Shown here: positions 20,590 to 32,279 of the stretch, piece by piece | Layout of the letters: the number at the start of each line of letters is the position of its first letter | Numbering within the stretch: the first letter of the stretch is position 1 | From: Aradus depressus | Taxonomy: Eukaryota; Arthropoda; Insecta; Hemiptera; Aradidae | Reading direction: 5' to 3' | NCBI GenBank assembly: GCA_963662175.1 | Contig: OY759216.1 | Location: 41,619,087-41,683,086, forward strand | Length of the DNA stretch: 64,000 nucleotides | Notes under the pieces: generated by a model | Told to the model about the DNA's origin: nothing | Database searches by the model: none | The model's input: the letters and a program-made list of their open reading frames with translations, nothing else | Position numbers and translations under genes: made by a program

Positions 20590-20900
20590 TATTACAATGT
20601 GGTGTCTAAAGGGAACAAAACAGCAAATTCCAGAGAAGGAAAGGCCGTTAAGATACCAGCTCAACCTTGAAACCATTTGAAAAAAATTGATCTGAAATGT
20701 CGTTTTGAAACTGTTTTTTCAGATGTTGGCTCGATTTACGCAAAAACAGTTTGTCTTATCAAAAAATTGCTAGCTATCAAAAATGTTCCTAATTTACATT
20801 TTCAATCGTTTATATGAGTTGAAATAGAACCAATGCGACCAAAGTTATGCTAGCATAAGAATGAAAAATCAATTCTATTGGAAATATTTCTAACATTAAG
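20590..20900 (+). repeat. family F repeat, 3' part
   Basis: It shares TGTGGTGTCTAAAG, TTACGCAAAAACAGTTTGTC and ATGAGTTGAAATAGAACCAA-type landmarks with 10900-11080. Confidence 0.5.
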
Positions 20901-20984
20901 TACTGCTTAACTTGTAACGCATAGGAACGAATTTTAAAACATGTTTTTAATATTAGTAGGAAAATAAAACTTAACACTGAAAAA

Positions 20985-21450
20985 TCACAGCACATCACAT
21001 TTACACTTCGAAGAGAAACATACCCCCCCGTTTTCATCTACGACAAGCCCCTCCCTCAAACTAATACTGTACGATACCTAGGACTGATATTAAATCGAAG
21101 ACTGAGATGGAACCCTCACACACGTCTCACACGAAACACTCTGAACCGTCGACTCAAAATATTCTACGGACTTCTAAATAGACGATGAAAATTAGACATG
21201 ACACAAAAACGGAACTGTTATACTTACTTACTGAGACCATTATGGACATACGGATCACACAGATATACGGTTCAGCAAAAACATCCAACATCAAACGAAT
21301 TCAGGCGTTTCAGTCAAAAAACCTCAGACTGATAACACAGTGCCCCCATATATAAACAACAGAACACTTCATAACGATCTTATGATACACACAGTACCCG
21401 CCACAATACAAACTACTTATAAACGGTTTTTTAGAAAACTTTACACACAT
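20985..21450 (+). pseudogene. Jockey-like reverse transcriptase fragment
   Basis: A broken frame reads TVRYLGLILNRRLRWNPHT, then LNRRLKILYGLLNR, followed by stops and shifted frames that resemble LLRPLWTYGS...K..N..RIQ.FQ and a HNDL motif. This is the end of the RT domain and thumb of Jockey-group non-LTR elements. No intact frame remains. Confidence 0.7.
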
Positions 21451-21596
21451 ACAAACCCAGAAGTACGTACTTTATCTTCACAACACTTACCACAAAACCC
21501 CCACGAAGGTTGAAGAGAAGATGGAACCGCGCATAATTGAATGTATATTGTACAAAAATTGCCAATAAATGAGAAAAAAAACAATAACGTACATTG

Positions 21597-21720
21597 GACT
21601 GACTTTTAAGGTGTGGAGGAACTCTGCTCAAAAAATAAAAATGAAAGCTTCCTATCAAATAATGTTTTTGGATGTGATATAAGAAAGTGCGGTAATAGCC
21701 ACATGACATAGTTCTGTGTA
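21597..21720. repeat. repeat M with a family H arm
   Basis: GGACTGACTTTTAAGGTGTG plus GAGGAACTCTGCTCAAAAAA and ATGAAAGCTTCCTATCAAA recur at 53763-53850. The segment then runs into a family H arm (GATATAAGAAAGTGCGGTAAT). Confidence 0.65.
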
Positions 21721-22097
21721 GATTCGATTCTAAATCTGTATGCAAATGAAGTGCTTTGAGCAAGTTGCCACTGAGAGAACAGGGTCTTTATTATATCTTG
21801 CATGTTAGATAAAGTGAAATCCTTTCTTCTCAGATCATCAATCTTACTCCCTCTGTCAAGGTCTAATTTATAATATGCCTTCCGAATCGATGTAGCGTTT
21901 ATCACATTTCAGAATAGCTTTTTTCTTCTTCTTCCTTTCCGAATAATTCAAAAAGCATGATGTTCCGAGTCTTTTCATTCAATTCTTTTTGATTTCTATA
22001 TGGCATATAGTGTTCTATATAGGTTCACCTCCTGAGTTCACCGAGAATTTAACCATAAGCATATGGACCCAGCCTGCAAATTGAAATTATTATTTTA

Positions 22098-22135
22098 TGC
22101 TAGCCGGCTTTCAAGGTTGTCCTCGTCATCAGCCA
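22098..22135 (-). ncRNA. family C hammerhead-type motif, stem I lost
   Basis: On minus: CUGAUGA, then a stem II variant GAGGACAACCUU, GAA, palindromic AGCCGGCU, A. Stem I no longer pairs. It is an isolated single-arm fragment of family C. Confidence 0.4.
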
Positions 22136-22214
22136 GTCTGGTAAAAACAATTTAAAAAACATAATTACAATTTTTTTAAAGTAAATGAATAAGTAGATTA
22201 AAAATAAAAATATA

Positions 22215-22355
22215 GAGGGCGCTGCTGGTTCAGAGGTAGCTCACTGAGCTCAATATTTTTATATGGGAAGTGAAAAAACTTTGAGAACGCCGACCTTCGG
22301 ATTGGATGATGAACGATGATTCCAAGCCTGTACAGTCACAATAACTAACTACAGA
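22215..22355 (+). repeat. SINE1, internally deleted copy
   Basis: The head GAGGGCGCTGCTGGTTCAGAGG is followed directly by TTTGAGAACGCCGACCTTCGG and ACAGTCACAATAACTAACT. Most of the body and the B box are missing. It has the AACTAACT tail variant. Confidence 0.6.
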
Positions 22356-23130
22356 AATAATAATAAAAATGAATAAAAAAATTATTAATATAAATAAAAA
22401 CCTTAATCTATCAAGTGGCATAACTAACTATAATTCGTATGAAAACATTTTGGGAGGGAGGGAGTGTGTAAAAATGTTCTGTAAAAATGTGGTTGGTATA
22501 TGAAAGCTATGTTATTGCCATATCATTTTTATTTGTAATTTTATATTAGTATAGATGATAATGTGACCTCTCCGTGGCAGATACTAGTGTCCTAAGTAGG
22601 AAGTCTTTTGTTCTCCTAAGGCTTCCTTCCTTAAGCCCTCTGTCAATAATGGTGAAGGAGGTTGAAGGGTCTTTTCAGTTATTGTCTTTTAGGACTAGTA
22701 ATCGTCCATAAGGAGGTTCTTCATCGGTCTTCGTTTGAAGAGAAAGAAAAAAATATCGGTTCTAATAGTCTAGGGACAAAAATTAAAAAAAATTATTGGA
22801 AAACATATTTTATGTAACATTTTGATAATTTTGATGGTTTGTTGGTTCTCTTAATTCGGATCGGCTGATTATGACTATTGCTGTTAGCAGTCAGGATTTT
22901 GCCTCTAAAAGCTTTCTTCGTTTTTCTTAGTAATCGTAGATCGTACGAGAAAAAAAGTTCAGTATATAAACTAAAGAAGATTAAATATTCTGAAAATTAC
23001 AGTTCTTAGGGTTTTTTCGTAGGACTCGCCGTTTTAGAAGTATAGCGGTTTTAAATCTGCCAATTTTTTTCAAGTCAATAAAAACTCTCTTTCGCTCTCT
23101 ATAAAATTTACATGCTTGACAATGTCTAAT
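22356..23130. other. stretch without recognised gene
   Basis: A lone family H arm (GGTTGGTATATGAAAGCTATG, about 22485-22530) is present. Nothing else is recognised. Confidence 0.45.
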
Positions 23131-23470
23131 TAATCTAAAAAAATTGATTAGAGGTCTGGATAACACAAGAAGAACAAATCTTCTTGACCAACCCCAGAGG
23201 ACATTGAGAAGTGATGGGGTAGCTGGTAACAGCTCGGTGGGGATGACATGTCTTTTTAAAATGGCCTTTGTTCCGGATCCTTTCTGCTGAAGCTGTGAAG
23301 TAATGAAGGAAAACACGCTAAACATCATGGGCGAATGTGAAGGTTATTCATTTCTCCGATCGAGAATCTTCAATGAGGCGTCCCACAACCCAGATGAGTT
23401 GAGAAAACTGAGCTTCGAAAGGATCCTGCGCTTCATTGAAGAGATAGGAGAGTAGGTAGTTAAATATTAG
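23130..23470 (+). pseudogene. non-LTR retrotransposon C-terminus (zinc knuckle)
   Basis: The frame gives FVPDPFC, a stop, then SCEVMKENTLNIMGECEGYS and FLRSRIFNEASHNPDELRK through ILRFIEEIG. This fits the C-x2-C...C zinc knuckle and downstream tail of non-LTR polyproteins carrying RNase H. It resembles the sequence amplified at 11416-11937, and a stop interrupts the knuckle. Confidence 0.7.
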
Positions 23471-23539
23471 CGAGAAGCTGTTATGTGAGCCTTCAGGCGT
23501 TCGATAACATGGGTACAAAATACACCCCCTGAAATCAAT

Positions 23540-24080
23540 CAATGTCTAATAGTTTTTTTGAAATGTAAACAACTTTTTGATACAACAATGTTTTAATACG
23601 TGATTTGGACCTGCTATTCACGCCATACAATAGTTTACGTGTCCTATATGGTGAATAAATCCGTGTTTTGGTTGGGCACACTTTTTAGATGAAGGTTCTG
23701 CGTACGCCACTGACTTTGAAAAGACTCTAATAGAGTACTAACTCATAGGAGGGGAGGTAAACGTTCCTCCACAACCCTCCACTTCTGGATCCCCAGGGAT
23801 CTAACACCACGACTCCGCTGGAAAAAAGTAATGAATTTCTTACGAAGGAAATGTTCTTTTTTTCTCCTATTGCGGTCCAATCTCTGAAAAATACGGCAGG
23901 AGGCGCCCATTCCTCTCTCTTGGCCTTATTTTTCCATCTTACGCCCAGTTTATAGATTGAGCTATAGTACATTGCAGTTGCAACAAAACCTACCATAAAA
24001 ATAGGATTGCAGCCTATAGAAGTTGGCTGTTTATAGAGTACGTGAGCCAAAACACACCGCCTACAATCAGTGCGCGTCTT
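23540..24080. other. stretch without recognised gene
   Basis: The minus-strand frame at 23727-24050 shows no recognisable domain. Confidence 0.4.
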
Positions 24081-24084
24081 TCAT

Positions 24085-24306
24085 ATCCATGAACCCGACT
24101 CTACTATGGGAGTCCTAAATTTTGCCTACCTATGTTAAGGGCTTTTAATGAGTACTTGACATCGTATAGACTCGGGAGTATAATAGGTTTTGCTCAAGAT
24201 TTTTTCATCTCCCAGATAGAAAGAATCTAAGAGCCTCGGCCGGATTTCGAACCCGCAATCTTGTACTCAGTAGGCTAGCATTCTACCTCTGAGTTACCGG
24301 TGCCCT
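24085..24306 (-). repeat. SINE1, reverse copy lacking the tail
   Basis: On plus it has CATGAACCCGACTCTACTATGG, GAGTCCTAAATTTTGCCTACC, AAGAGCCTCGGCCGGATTTCG, AACCCGCAATC and TGAGTTACCGGTGCCCT. The B box is readable on minus. Confidence 0.75.
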
Positions 24307-24870
24307 TAAACAAATTATATTGATGCTTTTCAACAATTTTTTTGTCTCATATTCGTTTTACTTTCTTACTTAAAAAGGAAGGCTGGAGATGAGCTTGTTG
24401 ATGTTCGATGGAGGAAGCCTCTAGATCAGCCAGGACAGAGGCACTTAGTAGGGCAATCGACAAATCACAGGTTCCACAACTTGCAGGCAGATCACGATCT
24501 AGCGGTCTCACTAAGGCAATCAGGACTAATGAGGCGGGAACAATTAATAATGGTTAACAATAACAGAATACTAAGTATCCACTGGAATTCTCTATCCTTT
24601 GCTGTATTTTAGTCAGAGTTACCAGATATGGACGTATTTCCGTATTTGTAACGGCCTTTTCACTCCTATATGGAATTGCACCCAAAGCACGATTTGGTAA
24701 CAAAAAATTGAAATAATCTCCCTAATTTACATTGTAATGAATGGGCGAAACTCGTGAGCCCAACATTAAATGAATGTTCAATGTTCCGTAATTGTGTTCG
24801 TTCTGCGCAGGTAAAAATAGTCGGATCCTCTTCATATTTGTTCCATATATTTAATCAAACCCAAAGTAAC
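24307..24870. other. stretch with an unassigned open segment
   Basis: About 24368-24612 is open in one plus frame (ELVDVRWRKPLDQPGQRHLV and onwards) and less AT-rich than its surroundings. It lacks an early ATG and resembles no family I can name. Confidence 0.35.
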
Positions 24871-24874
24871 TGGA

Positions 24875-25045
24875 GTGAGACGGTAGCTCAGAAGTAGCGT
24901 GCTTGCCTATTGAGCTCAAGATCGCTGGTTCGAAACCCAGCCCAGGCCCTTAGGTTCTTTATTGAGGAGATGGAAAAACCGTGAGAACGGAGCGTTAAGA
25001 GACGGTCCCGAGCCTGTCAGGTACTTGTTAAAGACCTGACATCAT
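24875..25045 (+). repeat. SINE1, diverged forward copy
   Basis: ACGGTAGCTCAGAAGTAGCG, GAGCTCAAGATCGCTGGTTCG (with a good B box GGTTCGAAACCC) and GACGGTCCCGAGCCTG. It is truncated before the tail. Confidence 0.7.
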
Positions 25046-25299
25046 ACAAGCTCGGGTCTTATCTAAATTTGGAGGGATTAACTCAAAAAGTCAAATTACT
25101 ATCGATGTAATAAATGTCTCGACACTTAATTATACATTATAATATTGATACTAAAGGACGTTGGTCGACCTTGTGCCACGAAGTCCCGAATATTTTCTGA
25201 AAAGGCACATACAGAAATATTGGTACATCAGTTTCAACTTTATTCCACTATAAGTATATTTTTTATGATTTATTAACTATTAATCAATTATTGATACAA

Positions 25300-25595
25300 C
25301 GGGGTGCTCTCTCATCGCTCTGGTGGACATGAGCCCGACTCTATTGTGAGAATCCTAAATTTTACCGGTTTTATCTAGAATAGGGGTTTTTAGCGAGGAT
25401 CCGACATTGTACAGGCTCGGGACCATCACTTAATCTCTCATTGACGACTCCTACCTCAGTTAACTGTGGTAGGCAAATGTTGTACTCCCATTGTTAAGTC
25501 GAGCTCATGTCCACTAGAGCGACGAAAGAGCGCTCTGGTAGTAGGCGACACCATTTGGTTTAAATCCCGGGCATGACTCAAATAACTAACTGTTC
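25300..25595. repeat. inverted pair of SINE1 pieces
   Basis: A reverse body piece (GGTGGACATGAGCCCGACTC to CTCGGGACCATCACTTAATC) is followed at about 25440 by a forward tail piece (GGTAGGCAAATGTTGTACTC, AAGAGCGCTCTGGTAGTAGG, GGGCATGACTCAAATAACTAACT). They are joined at internal points. Confidence 0.65.
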
Positions 25596-26429
25596 CACGA
25601 GTAATAAATTTAGGTTCTAGGGAATGGTTGTTAGGATGTTTATAAGTTGCACTTTACAGGGCCAAGAGAGTAAATGATCTTATTTTTGAACAAAGTTTCG
25701 ATTGTGAATTTAAATCAAATACTGTTTTTAAAGGGATGTGGGTAAGATATTAAGTGTTTCGAAAAAAAAGTGGTCTCAGCAAGATTCTGCAGAACAATGC
25801 AAAACAATCCTCCAAATCAGAGGATAGGCAAAATGAAAGATTAAATTGAGAAAACATCAAATTCTAAATGCTGAAATAGAGAATGGAGGAGGAAAATAGA
25901 CAACAGGCAAAGCATCTATAAACTGTTGAAAAGAAAGGCACTGATCCACGGATCGCTTAACGTCCGTAGGACGGCGTGCTCAAAACTTTTCACTTTAAGA
26001 TAAAAAATCTATGGGCTTCAATCGGGTTGGAGTTTCCTCTGTTTTCAATTTATAGAGCCATAAAAATAATTCCTTAAAAGTTCTCAACATTGCTTTTATT
26101 TTGCCTTTACTTTGGTTTGAAGGATTATTTTACATTGTTCTACAGAATCTTGCTAAGGTCGCCCTTTTCAAACCACTCAATATCCTACCTATAAACTTTC
26201 CCGAACCCTTTTAAAAAGGGTATGTAATTTATATTCGATGACAAAGCCTTTCTCTCCCTTTTCCTTGTGTTTCTATTAAGGTAGGCTTACGCTACCTAAT
26301 TTCGTTTGATGTTCCTATGGAATTTGTAATATCGAATTATGTATCTAGAAGTTTAATGAAATGGAAATATTTTATAAAATAATTTGAGTTTTACATGTTA
26401 GTGAGGTGAGGCCATTTTAAAGAAATACC
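25596..26429. other. intergenic stretch with SINE1 scrap
   Basis: A reverse SINE1 fragment lies at about 25950-26030 (CGCTTAACGTCCGTAGGACGG). The AGTTTCGATTGTG and AAGATTCTGCAGAACAATG region is mirrored loosely by ACATTGTTCTACAGAATCTTG at about 26130, suggesting another eroded fold-back. Confidence 0.4.
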
Positions 26430-26702
26430 TATATGATGTGGCCATAACATGGCTTTTTCTATAACAACAACGTTTTTACAGATCACTCGCTCTTCTCCTG
26501 CCCTCTTTCAAATTCATTTCAAACTAACATTACTGGATATGAGAAAGTAAGCCATCCTTTATTCATTGTATAGAGTAATTTTCAGAAGGACTTTCGCATA
26601 TCCAGTAACGCCAGTATGAATTAGAGAAGGGGGGCTGTACGGAGAGTGAACTGTAAAGAAGTGGTTGGTATAGAAAGTCCTACTATGGCCGTATAACATA
26701 TA
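26430..26702. mobile_element. MITE family H, second two-armed copy
   Basis: The left arm TATATGATGTGGCCATAACA is reversed at 26660-26702 (GGTTGGTATAGAAAGTCC, TATGGCCGTATAACATATA). An inner palindrome around ACTGGATATGAGAAAGT and ACTTTCGCATATCCAGT (about 26532-26608) gives nested hairpins. Confidence 0.65.
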
Positions 26703-26796
26703 TTTTATTTTGTTCATTGTTTTTATCCTTTGTAATAAAAAACTACCAATAATAAAAATATATTTTAAAAGTTGTTTCCATGCGTCACAATTTAAG

Positions 26797-27250
26797 TATT
26801 TATTTATTTATTACTACATTGAAGCCTATTAAGGCTTGTTGTAGAGAGTTGGGGTACAATTTGAATATACATCCGATATAATAATAAAGTAAGAATATTA
26901 CAGCTTAATAAATTTCTAAATATATAAATATTATAATAATAAATGCGCACATTTACTTGTATACAAACAGCCAAGAGAAATTCAAAACAAACAAAAAAAA
27001 AATTATAATGACTTTAAATAAAACCAAAGTAATAAACATTAAGTCAAACCACTTTGTACTTAAACTGTAAATAACAAGTATTTAGTAAAAACTTAATTTG
27101 AAAATTTAAACTTTAATTCATTTATCATTATCTTTATTATTTTTTATCCTCTATCCTTAATTTTAATTTAATTTAATTTTAAAATTTTTATTGTAAGTTA
27201 GTTTTTTAATTGTTGCTTTTTTAAATTAATATAATTTAGAATATTAGAAT
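26797..27250 (+). repeat. repeat D, copy 1
   Basis: TTTATTACTACATTGAAGCC, TATTAAGGCTTGTTGTAGAG, GTACAATTTGAATATACATC, AAATGCGCACATTTACTTG and CATTAAGTCAAACCACTTTG recur in the same order and orientation at 30877-31275. The class is unknown and it has no coding capacity. Confidence 0.8.
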
Positions 27251-27272
27251 ATATTAAGTAATAGACATCATT

Positions 27273-27666
27273 AATTGAGGAGTTTGGAGCCAGAGCGGAC
27301 CAACCCACAATTTTTCGGAAAATGAGTTATTACCATCCTGATGTTGGTTGGCATAGGTTCCCTTTTTCAAAACCAGTGTGGATCACTTAGTTTCTTCACT
27401 TCAGTGATAGATAGCAGCACTTTAAGTTTAGTCCACAAATATTTTGTGCATATATTTTCAAAGTCACAATGGATCATACGGCCTTCAAAAACTTTATAGA
27501 ACACAAAAAGGGATCACTCATCCAATATTATTCTAAGATTTCAAATAAAAATAAATATTTGGGGCCCATTTATGGAGATAAACAAAATGTACTCAATTTT
27601 CAATTGCCATTTTCTACCTGTTCAGTTTCAACCAGTTGGTCCGCTCTGGCTCCAAACTCCTCAATT
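27273..27666. mobile_element. inverted-repeat element with 32-bp perfect ends
   Basis: AATTGAGGAGTTTGGAGCCA and the following 12 bases (27273-27304) are exactly reversed at 27635-27666. The interior of about 330 bp has an unassigned open frame from 27469. Perfect arms suggest a young MITE-like or hairpin element. No target duplication could be fixed. Confidence 0.7.
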
Positions 27667-27829
27667 TGCTTTATAGAAACAATCTCTAATATTCTAATAA
27701 TATTACTTTCATCTTCCTCAGAGTTTTTAATATATTTTGCTAAATATCTTTCTCACAATTTAAGTATTACTTCATAATACTTCCTCTGGAAATTTATTGT
27801 ACATTTTTCGGGTTCTATAACCTTGTTCA

Positions 27830-28325
27830 TATTAGTTCTACCTCAAATCTGAGGACAAATTAGCGATTGGAAATTTTAATAAGGAACCTTTTTAGTAAGA
27901 ACCACTTTTTCGGTAGGACTAACCCTTTTCAAGTCTAGTAACCGTCTGAAAAGATGGGTTTCAAGATGGCATTTCTGGACGGTTTCGGCGTATATTTTAA
28001 ACCAAGAAACCTGCAAAAAATCGTATTTAATATAAAATGTGCCTTTTAGTTTTTTTCTACAACTTTTATTTGAAAAGATTTTAAATTAGGTCATAAATAT
28101 AAGCGGCATTTTTTAAAATTTACTTAGGCCTCGTCTTAATATTCTATATAATATTCTATATCTACGTTAGTACAAGTGATATCTTTTTCTAAAATGTCTA
28201 CTTCATTTCTACGTTAGAGCGCTCACAAATTGTAAATCACACACACACACAGACATCATCTCGAAAATGGTCAAAACCTGTCCAGAAGACCGTGAAACGT
28301 GATTCCATTGAAAATATATTGGTAC
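27830..28325 (-). repeat. family F repeat, reverse copy
   Basis: It contains CTCAAATCTGAGGACAAATTAG, TTTCTGGACGGTTTCGGCG, CAGACATCATCTCGAAAATG and AGACCGTGAAACGTGATTCC, the reverse of the family F landmarks. Confidence 0.65.
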
Positions 28326-28364
28326 TAAATTATATATAATAATATGCTTTTCAAGAACAATATT

Positions 28365-28515
28365 TAGCGTGCTATCAATCTGAGCTCAGGATCCCGGAAT
28401 CGAAACCCGGCCGACTCCCTTAGGTTTTATCTAGGAGGTAAAAAACCTTGAGCACGCCGTCCTTCGGACGTGAATAGAGCCTATACGATTACAGGAACAC
28501 GTTAAAAGACACATC
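28365..28515 (+). repeat. SINE1, diverged forward copy
   Basis: AGCGTGCTATCAATCTGAGC, CCGGAATCGAAACCCGGCCG, TTTTATCTAGGAGGTAAAAAA and GAGCACGCCGTCCTTCGG. The tail is lost. Confidence 0.65.
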
Positions 28516-29261
28516 GATCTCGGATTTTTGCACGAATACAATACTTTTCTATAAAGTTGTAAGAAAGTAAAAAATATTTTTAACTCCATTGCATTGGAAA
28601 TATAACTTTCTAGCAGGTCCCGAAATAGTAACTCTTATTCAGAAAAGGTCAGGGTGTGAAGTAGGGAGTATAGCCCTTCAGTGTCCCTCCATGCAAAAAA
28701 ATGTCTTGTCGCAGAGACAGTTCTTTCGAGTCACTTCACTCGGACATGAGAAAGCTAAAAGCCAAAGTCAAATGAAGTGAACATTTAAGTTCTTGTCAAC
28801 TTAAAACGTCGTCAAGGGAACTTGAAAGTCGTCGATTTCAAGTAAGGGAGATCAGTCGAAAAAGTTTATCACTTGATGGATAGAATACTCCTATAGTACC
28901 AAACGCTTTTGCAAATACTTTAGACATTGCCAAACAGGCATTATATTAAAATTAACCATCAGCTCCAACAGCAACTATTTTTAAAACATTTATTAATAAT
29001 GTCACATGTAACCAATTTGTTTCAACGTTTGATTGATTTATTTAAAAAAGTCCTATCGAAAAATTGTTTTTTATAAAAAGTGTACCTTATTAAATTTTCA
29101 ATGCCTAATATGTCCTTAGATTTAACATATGATCAATATGAATGAAGTTATTGTGCCCCAAAAATATATACGTATGTCTATATAGTTCTACAATAAACAG
29201 TTGCCACGATGAAGGAGATATTACATCCAATGACAACATAAATTATTCACTAAAACCTATA
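28516..29261. other. stretch without recognised gene
   Basis: The end of this stretch (28990-29180) duplicates 29640-29790 (CCAATTTGTTTCAACGTTTG, AAGTCCTA...CGAAAAATTG), i.e. two partial family F 3' segments. Nothing else is seen. Confidence 0.5.
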
Positions 29262-29800
29262 CTATAAATAAGTGCCTACTGTAATCATGCGAAAATCCAA
29301 GATCAAGTTTTTAAACGAATTTTCACGTTTCAAGTTCCCCTCAACATGTTTTCACAATTTTCGCAATGATGTCCGTCTCTGTGTGTGCATGATGGTACCT
29401 TTGTGAGCGCACATACTCAAAAACGATTGTAGTTATAAATTTGAAATGAAGATGTAACATGTGCTAACTTAGATCTGATTAAATATCTAACGCATATATT
29501 TATAACATAATCAAAAATCTCTTGGAATAAAGTTGTAGGGAAATCTAGAAGGCAGATTTTATGTGAAATACGATTTCTCGCACGTTCGCCAGGTTTGTGA
29601 AATATACGCTTAAAACCTGTCCAGAAATGTTTTGAAACCAATTTGTTTCAACGTTTGATTGGTTTACGTAATAAAGTCCTACCGAAAAATTGGTTCTTAT
29701 AAAAAGTGTTCTTTATTAAATTTCCAACATTAATATGTTCTTAGATTTGAGATATGATCAATATGAATGAAGTTATAGTGCCCCAAAAATGTAAAATAAA
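29262..29800 (+). repeat. family F repeat, forward copy
   Basis: CTGTAATCATGCGAAAATCC, AAGATCAAGTTTTTAAACG, TTTTCACGTTTCAAGTTCC, TTCGCAATGATGTCCGTC, AACGATTGTAGTTATAAATTTG, CATGTGCTAACTTAGATC and TTTCAACGTTTGATTGG. It parallels 10441-11107. Confidence 0.7.
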
Positions 29801-30344
29801 CCTTAGGAAATATTTTAAAGTAATATTTTCTATTATTGAAAGTTTTTTTATTGAAAAGGATAAAACGGAAATAAAAAAATTATGTGATTTGACCATAACA
29901 GGACTTGAAACAAATCTGTAAAAAAGGGGTTGTTATAAGGAAGTAATGTTATATCCACATGACATATATTTAAATTTTTTCTTTTCTTTAATAAGAAGAG
30001 TAGCAACTGTTGCCAAAGCAATAACCATCCTTTCTAGGGAGCCATATGTGTAGAAATGGTCTATACAGCGAGAGGGAGGCAGATCCTCATGGCCATAGAA
30101 ATAATTAGAAGAAATAAAGAATACAATTATGAATGAAAATTAAAATATAATTAACGGATATAAAACAAATAATTAACGATGAAAATGATAAAGTAAACAA
30201 TTAGGGAAAAGTAATTTTAGTGGCGAAAATGTGTAATTTGGGGGCACGATTCCACCCCCTCTTCAATTCATGTGAAAGTATTTCGCGATTTTGGTATCTA
30301 AGTAAATCGATAAAAATGATAAATTTGAAAGTGGGTATTTTTCT
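29801..30344. other. AT-rich stretch without recognised gene
   Basis: A lone family H arm lies near 29920-29975 (TTATAAGGAAGTAATGTTATATCC...ACATGACATATATTT). Nothing else is recognised. Confidence 0.45.
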
Positions 30345-30745
30345 TTTTAATAATATGGTACAGTGCAAGCAAAACAGTAAAACGAAAATTACAATCATTC
30401 CAAAACAAAACCCTCCGCATAGGTCTCAACGCACCGTGGTTCGTGAGAGGCAGTATAATTCATAAAGAGCTGGACGCTATGTCCATGGAAGCTATTCCCA
30501 TGGACACCGTGCTGCGATCTCTGACTGAGACGTCTCAGCCCTGGAGCTGTCCACTTCAATATTGGACAGCCCACCGCACATCGCCCACTGCGACCCAGAC
30601 TCCCACAGCACATTTTAACTTAGATTTTAGTTTTATTCATCATTATTATTATTATTGTTTTTTTTTTTTGTTTTTTTCTGTATTTTGTCATTTTTGTAAA
30701 AGGCACTTGAATGCCGGCCCAAATAAATTACTTTCTTCTCTTCTC
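30345..30745 (+). pseudogene. Jockey-like retrotransposon 3' end
   Basis: A frame starting at the truncation reads IWYSASKTVKRKLQSFQNKT, then LRIGLNAPWFVRGSIIHKEL, typical of the Jockey-group thumb and C-terminus. It continues to a stop after HFNLDF and a 3' UTR with ATT repeats and GAATGCCGGCCCAAATAAATTAC. It is truncated at the 5' end. A relative lies at 55945-56270. Confidence 0.75.
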
Positions 30746-30876
30746 TCTCTTTTTAATTTTTTTACATTTGTATATATTATATTATTTGCATATAGGGTTT
30801 CAATGTATATATTTTTAAAAAAATTTTTATTAATTTTTTTATTATTATTATTATCTTTTATATTAATATTTGTTAT

Positions 30877-31275
30877 TTTATTTATTTATTTATTACTACA
30901 TTGAAGCCTATTAAGGCTTATTGTAGAGAGTTGGGTTACAATTTGAATATACATTTTATATAATAATAAAGTAAGAATTGCACACTTAATACATTTTCTA
31001 AATATCTAAATACTAAAAAATAAATGCGCACATTTACTTATATATGCAAAACAGAAAAATATACACTTTTATATACATACATACACATATACATATGATA
31101 ATAACTTTAAATTAAAAAAAAAAAAAAAAACTAATAAACATTAAGTCAAACCACTTTGTACTTAAACTGTAAATAATAAATATTTAACAAAAACTTAATA
31201 TGATAATCTCAACTTTAAAATTCATTTCCCATTTCCTTTTTTTTTTTTATTTTTTATTTTTATTGTAAGTTAGAT
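30877..31275 (+). repeat. repeat D, copy 2
   Basis: It matches 26797-27250 in order and orientation (ACTACATTGAAGCCTATTAA, TACAATTTGAATATACATTT, AAATGCGCACATTTACTTAT, AAGTCAAACCACTTTGTAC). The region between the blocks differs. Confidence 0.8.
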
Positions 31276-31309
31276 TTTTTTTTATATTAATATATAAAAA
31301 ATAATATAT

Positions 31310-31515
31310 GAAAGAGCGTTATGAACGCTCTTTCATCGCCTTGGTGGACATGAGCCCGACTACAGTGGGAGTTGCAAATTTTATCATTGCTTAGAGTAGG
31401 AGTCGAGTAACGAGTATTTGCCATAATACAGACTCAGGACCATTGCTTACGACCCATCCGAAGGACGGCGTGCTCAGAGTGTTTCGGCCGGGTTACGAAC
31501 CGGCGATTTTGAGCT
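31310..31515 (-). repeat. SINE1, reverse partial copy
   Basis: On plus it has CGCTCTTTCATCGCC, GGTGGACATGAGCCCGACTA, CATCCGAAGGACGGCGTGC, TTTCGGCCGGGTTACGAACC and TGAGCTA. The head and tail ends are missing. Confidence 0.7.
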
Positions 31516-31990
31516 ATTTATTGTACTGTCTGTATGATGAGGTCAATGTGGCGTCTTGCTGCTTACATAATGTGGACATTGCGTTATGAGTTGAAGAAGT
31601 TTTAATCGAAAAACCTAAATTCGTTTGATGTTTTACCTGAGCCATATGTTTTAAATAAATTAATTCCACACTAATAAATTTTAATTGCTTATTACCTTCA
31701 CCTGCTTAGACTATTAATCTATAACAACATTTATTTTGCTATGATCAAAGGAAAAAGGGTTATTTTAATACTCGCTTTTTTTTATTGTCATTTTGTTTTT
31801 TTATTAGAGGAAGTTTTATTTGGGAAGTGAGTGCGTCCTCACCCATCTGGTAATGTTCCTCAACACTATTGTACTACTACAATTAGCGAAGTACTACAAT
31901 AATTAAGATCACAAACGGCTTTTGAAGTTAATATTTGGTGGGGCCCAAACAAAAGTCACCCGGAACCCATTATGGTGATTATCGACTAAT
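31516..31990. other. stretch without recognised gene
   Basis: No supported feature is seen. Confidence 0.5.
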
Positions 31991-32047
31991 TTCACAGGTT
32001 GTCAAATAAGATGTAGTCTGACCTCTCACAGATTTTTTATTTGTATT

Positions 32048-32085
32048 AGCTAGCCGGCTTTCGAGGATGCCCTCATCATCAGGCT
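32048..32085 (-). ncRNA. hammerhead-type ribozyme motif C2
   Basis: On minus: stem I AGC, box CUGAUGA, extra U, stem II GAGG-GCAU-CCUC, GAA, palindromic stem III AGCCGGCU, site A, stem I GCU. It is the best-preserved family C motif and its stem I is three pairs. Confidence 0.6.
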
Positions 32086-32279
32086 GTCTACAAAAGAAAC
32101 CATCCTTAAGCTACAAAAACAAAACCAAAAAACATGTTTTGTTGGTTGATCATAAAATATAAAGGCAACAAAGATTTAAAGGAATATAAATACATTAAAT
32201 CATAAAAAGTAACAAGTTGAGTTTGAAATAACCATATCTGATAAAATAAAAATGTTTGAAATAAACCTAATTAAAATAA

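Noticed and set aside
21431..21905. Two minus-strand frames of about 100 codons
   Set aside because: They overlap a decayed RT fragment on plus and repeat M, with no domain of their own.
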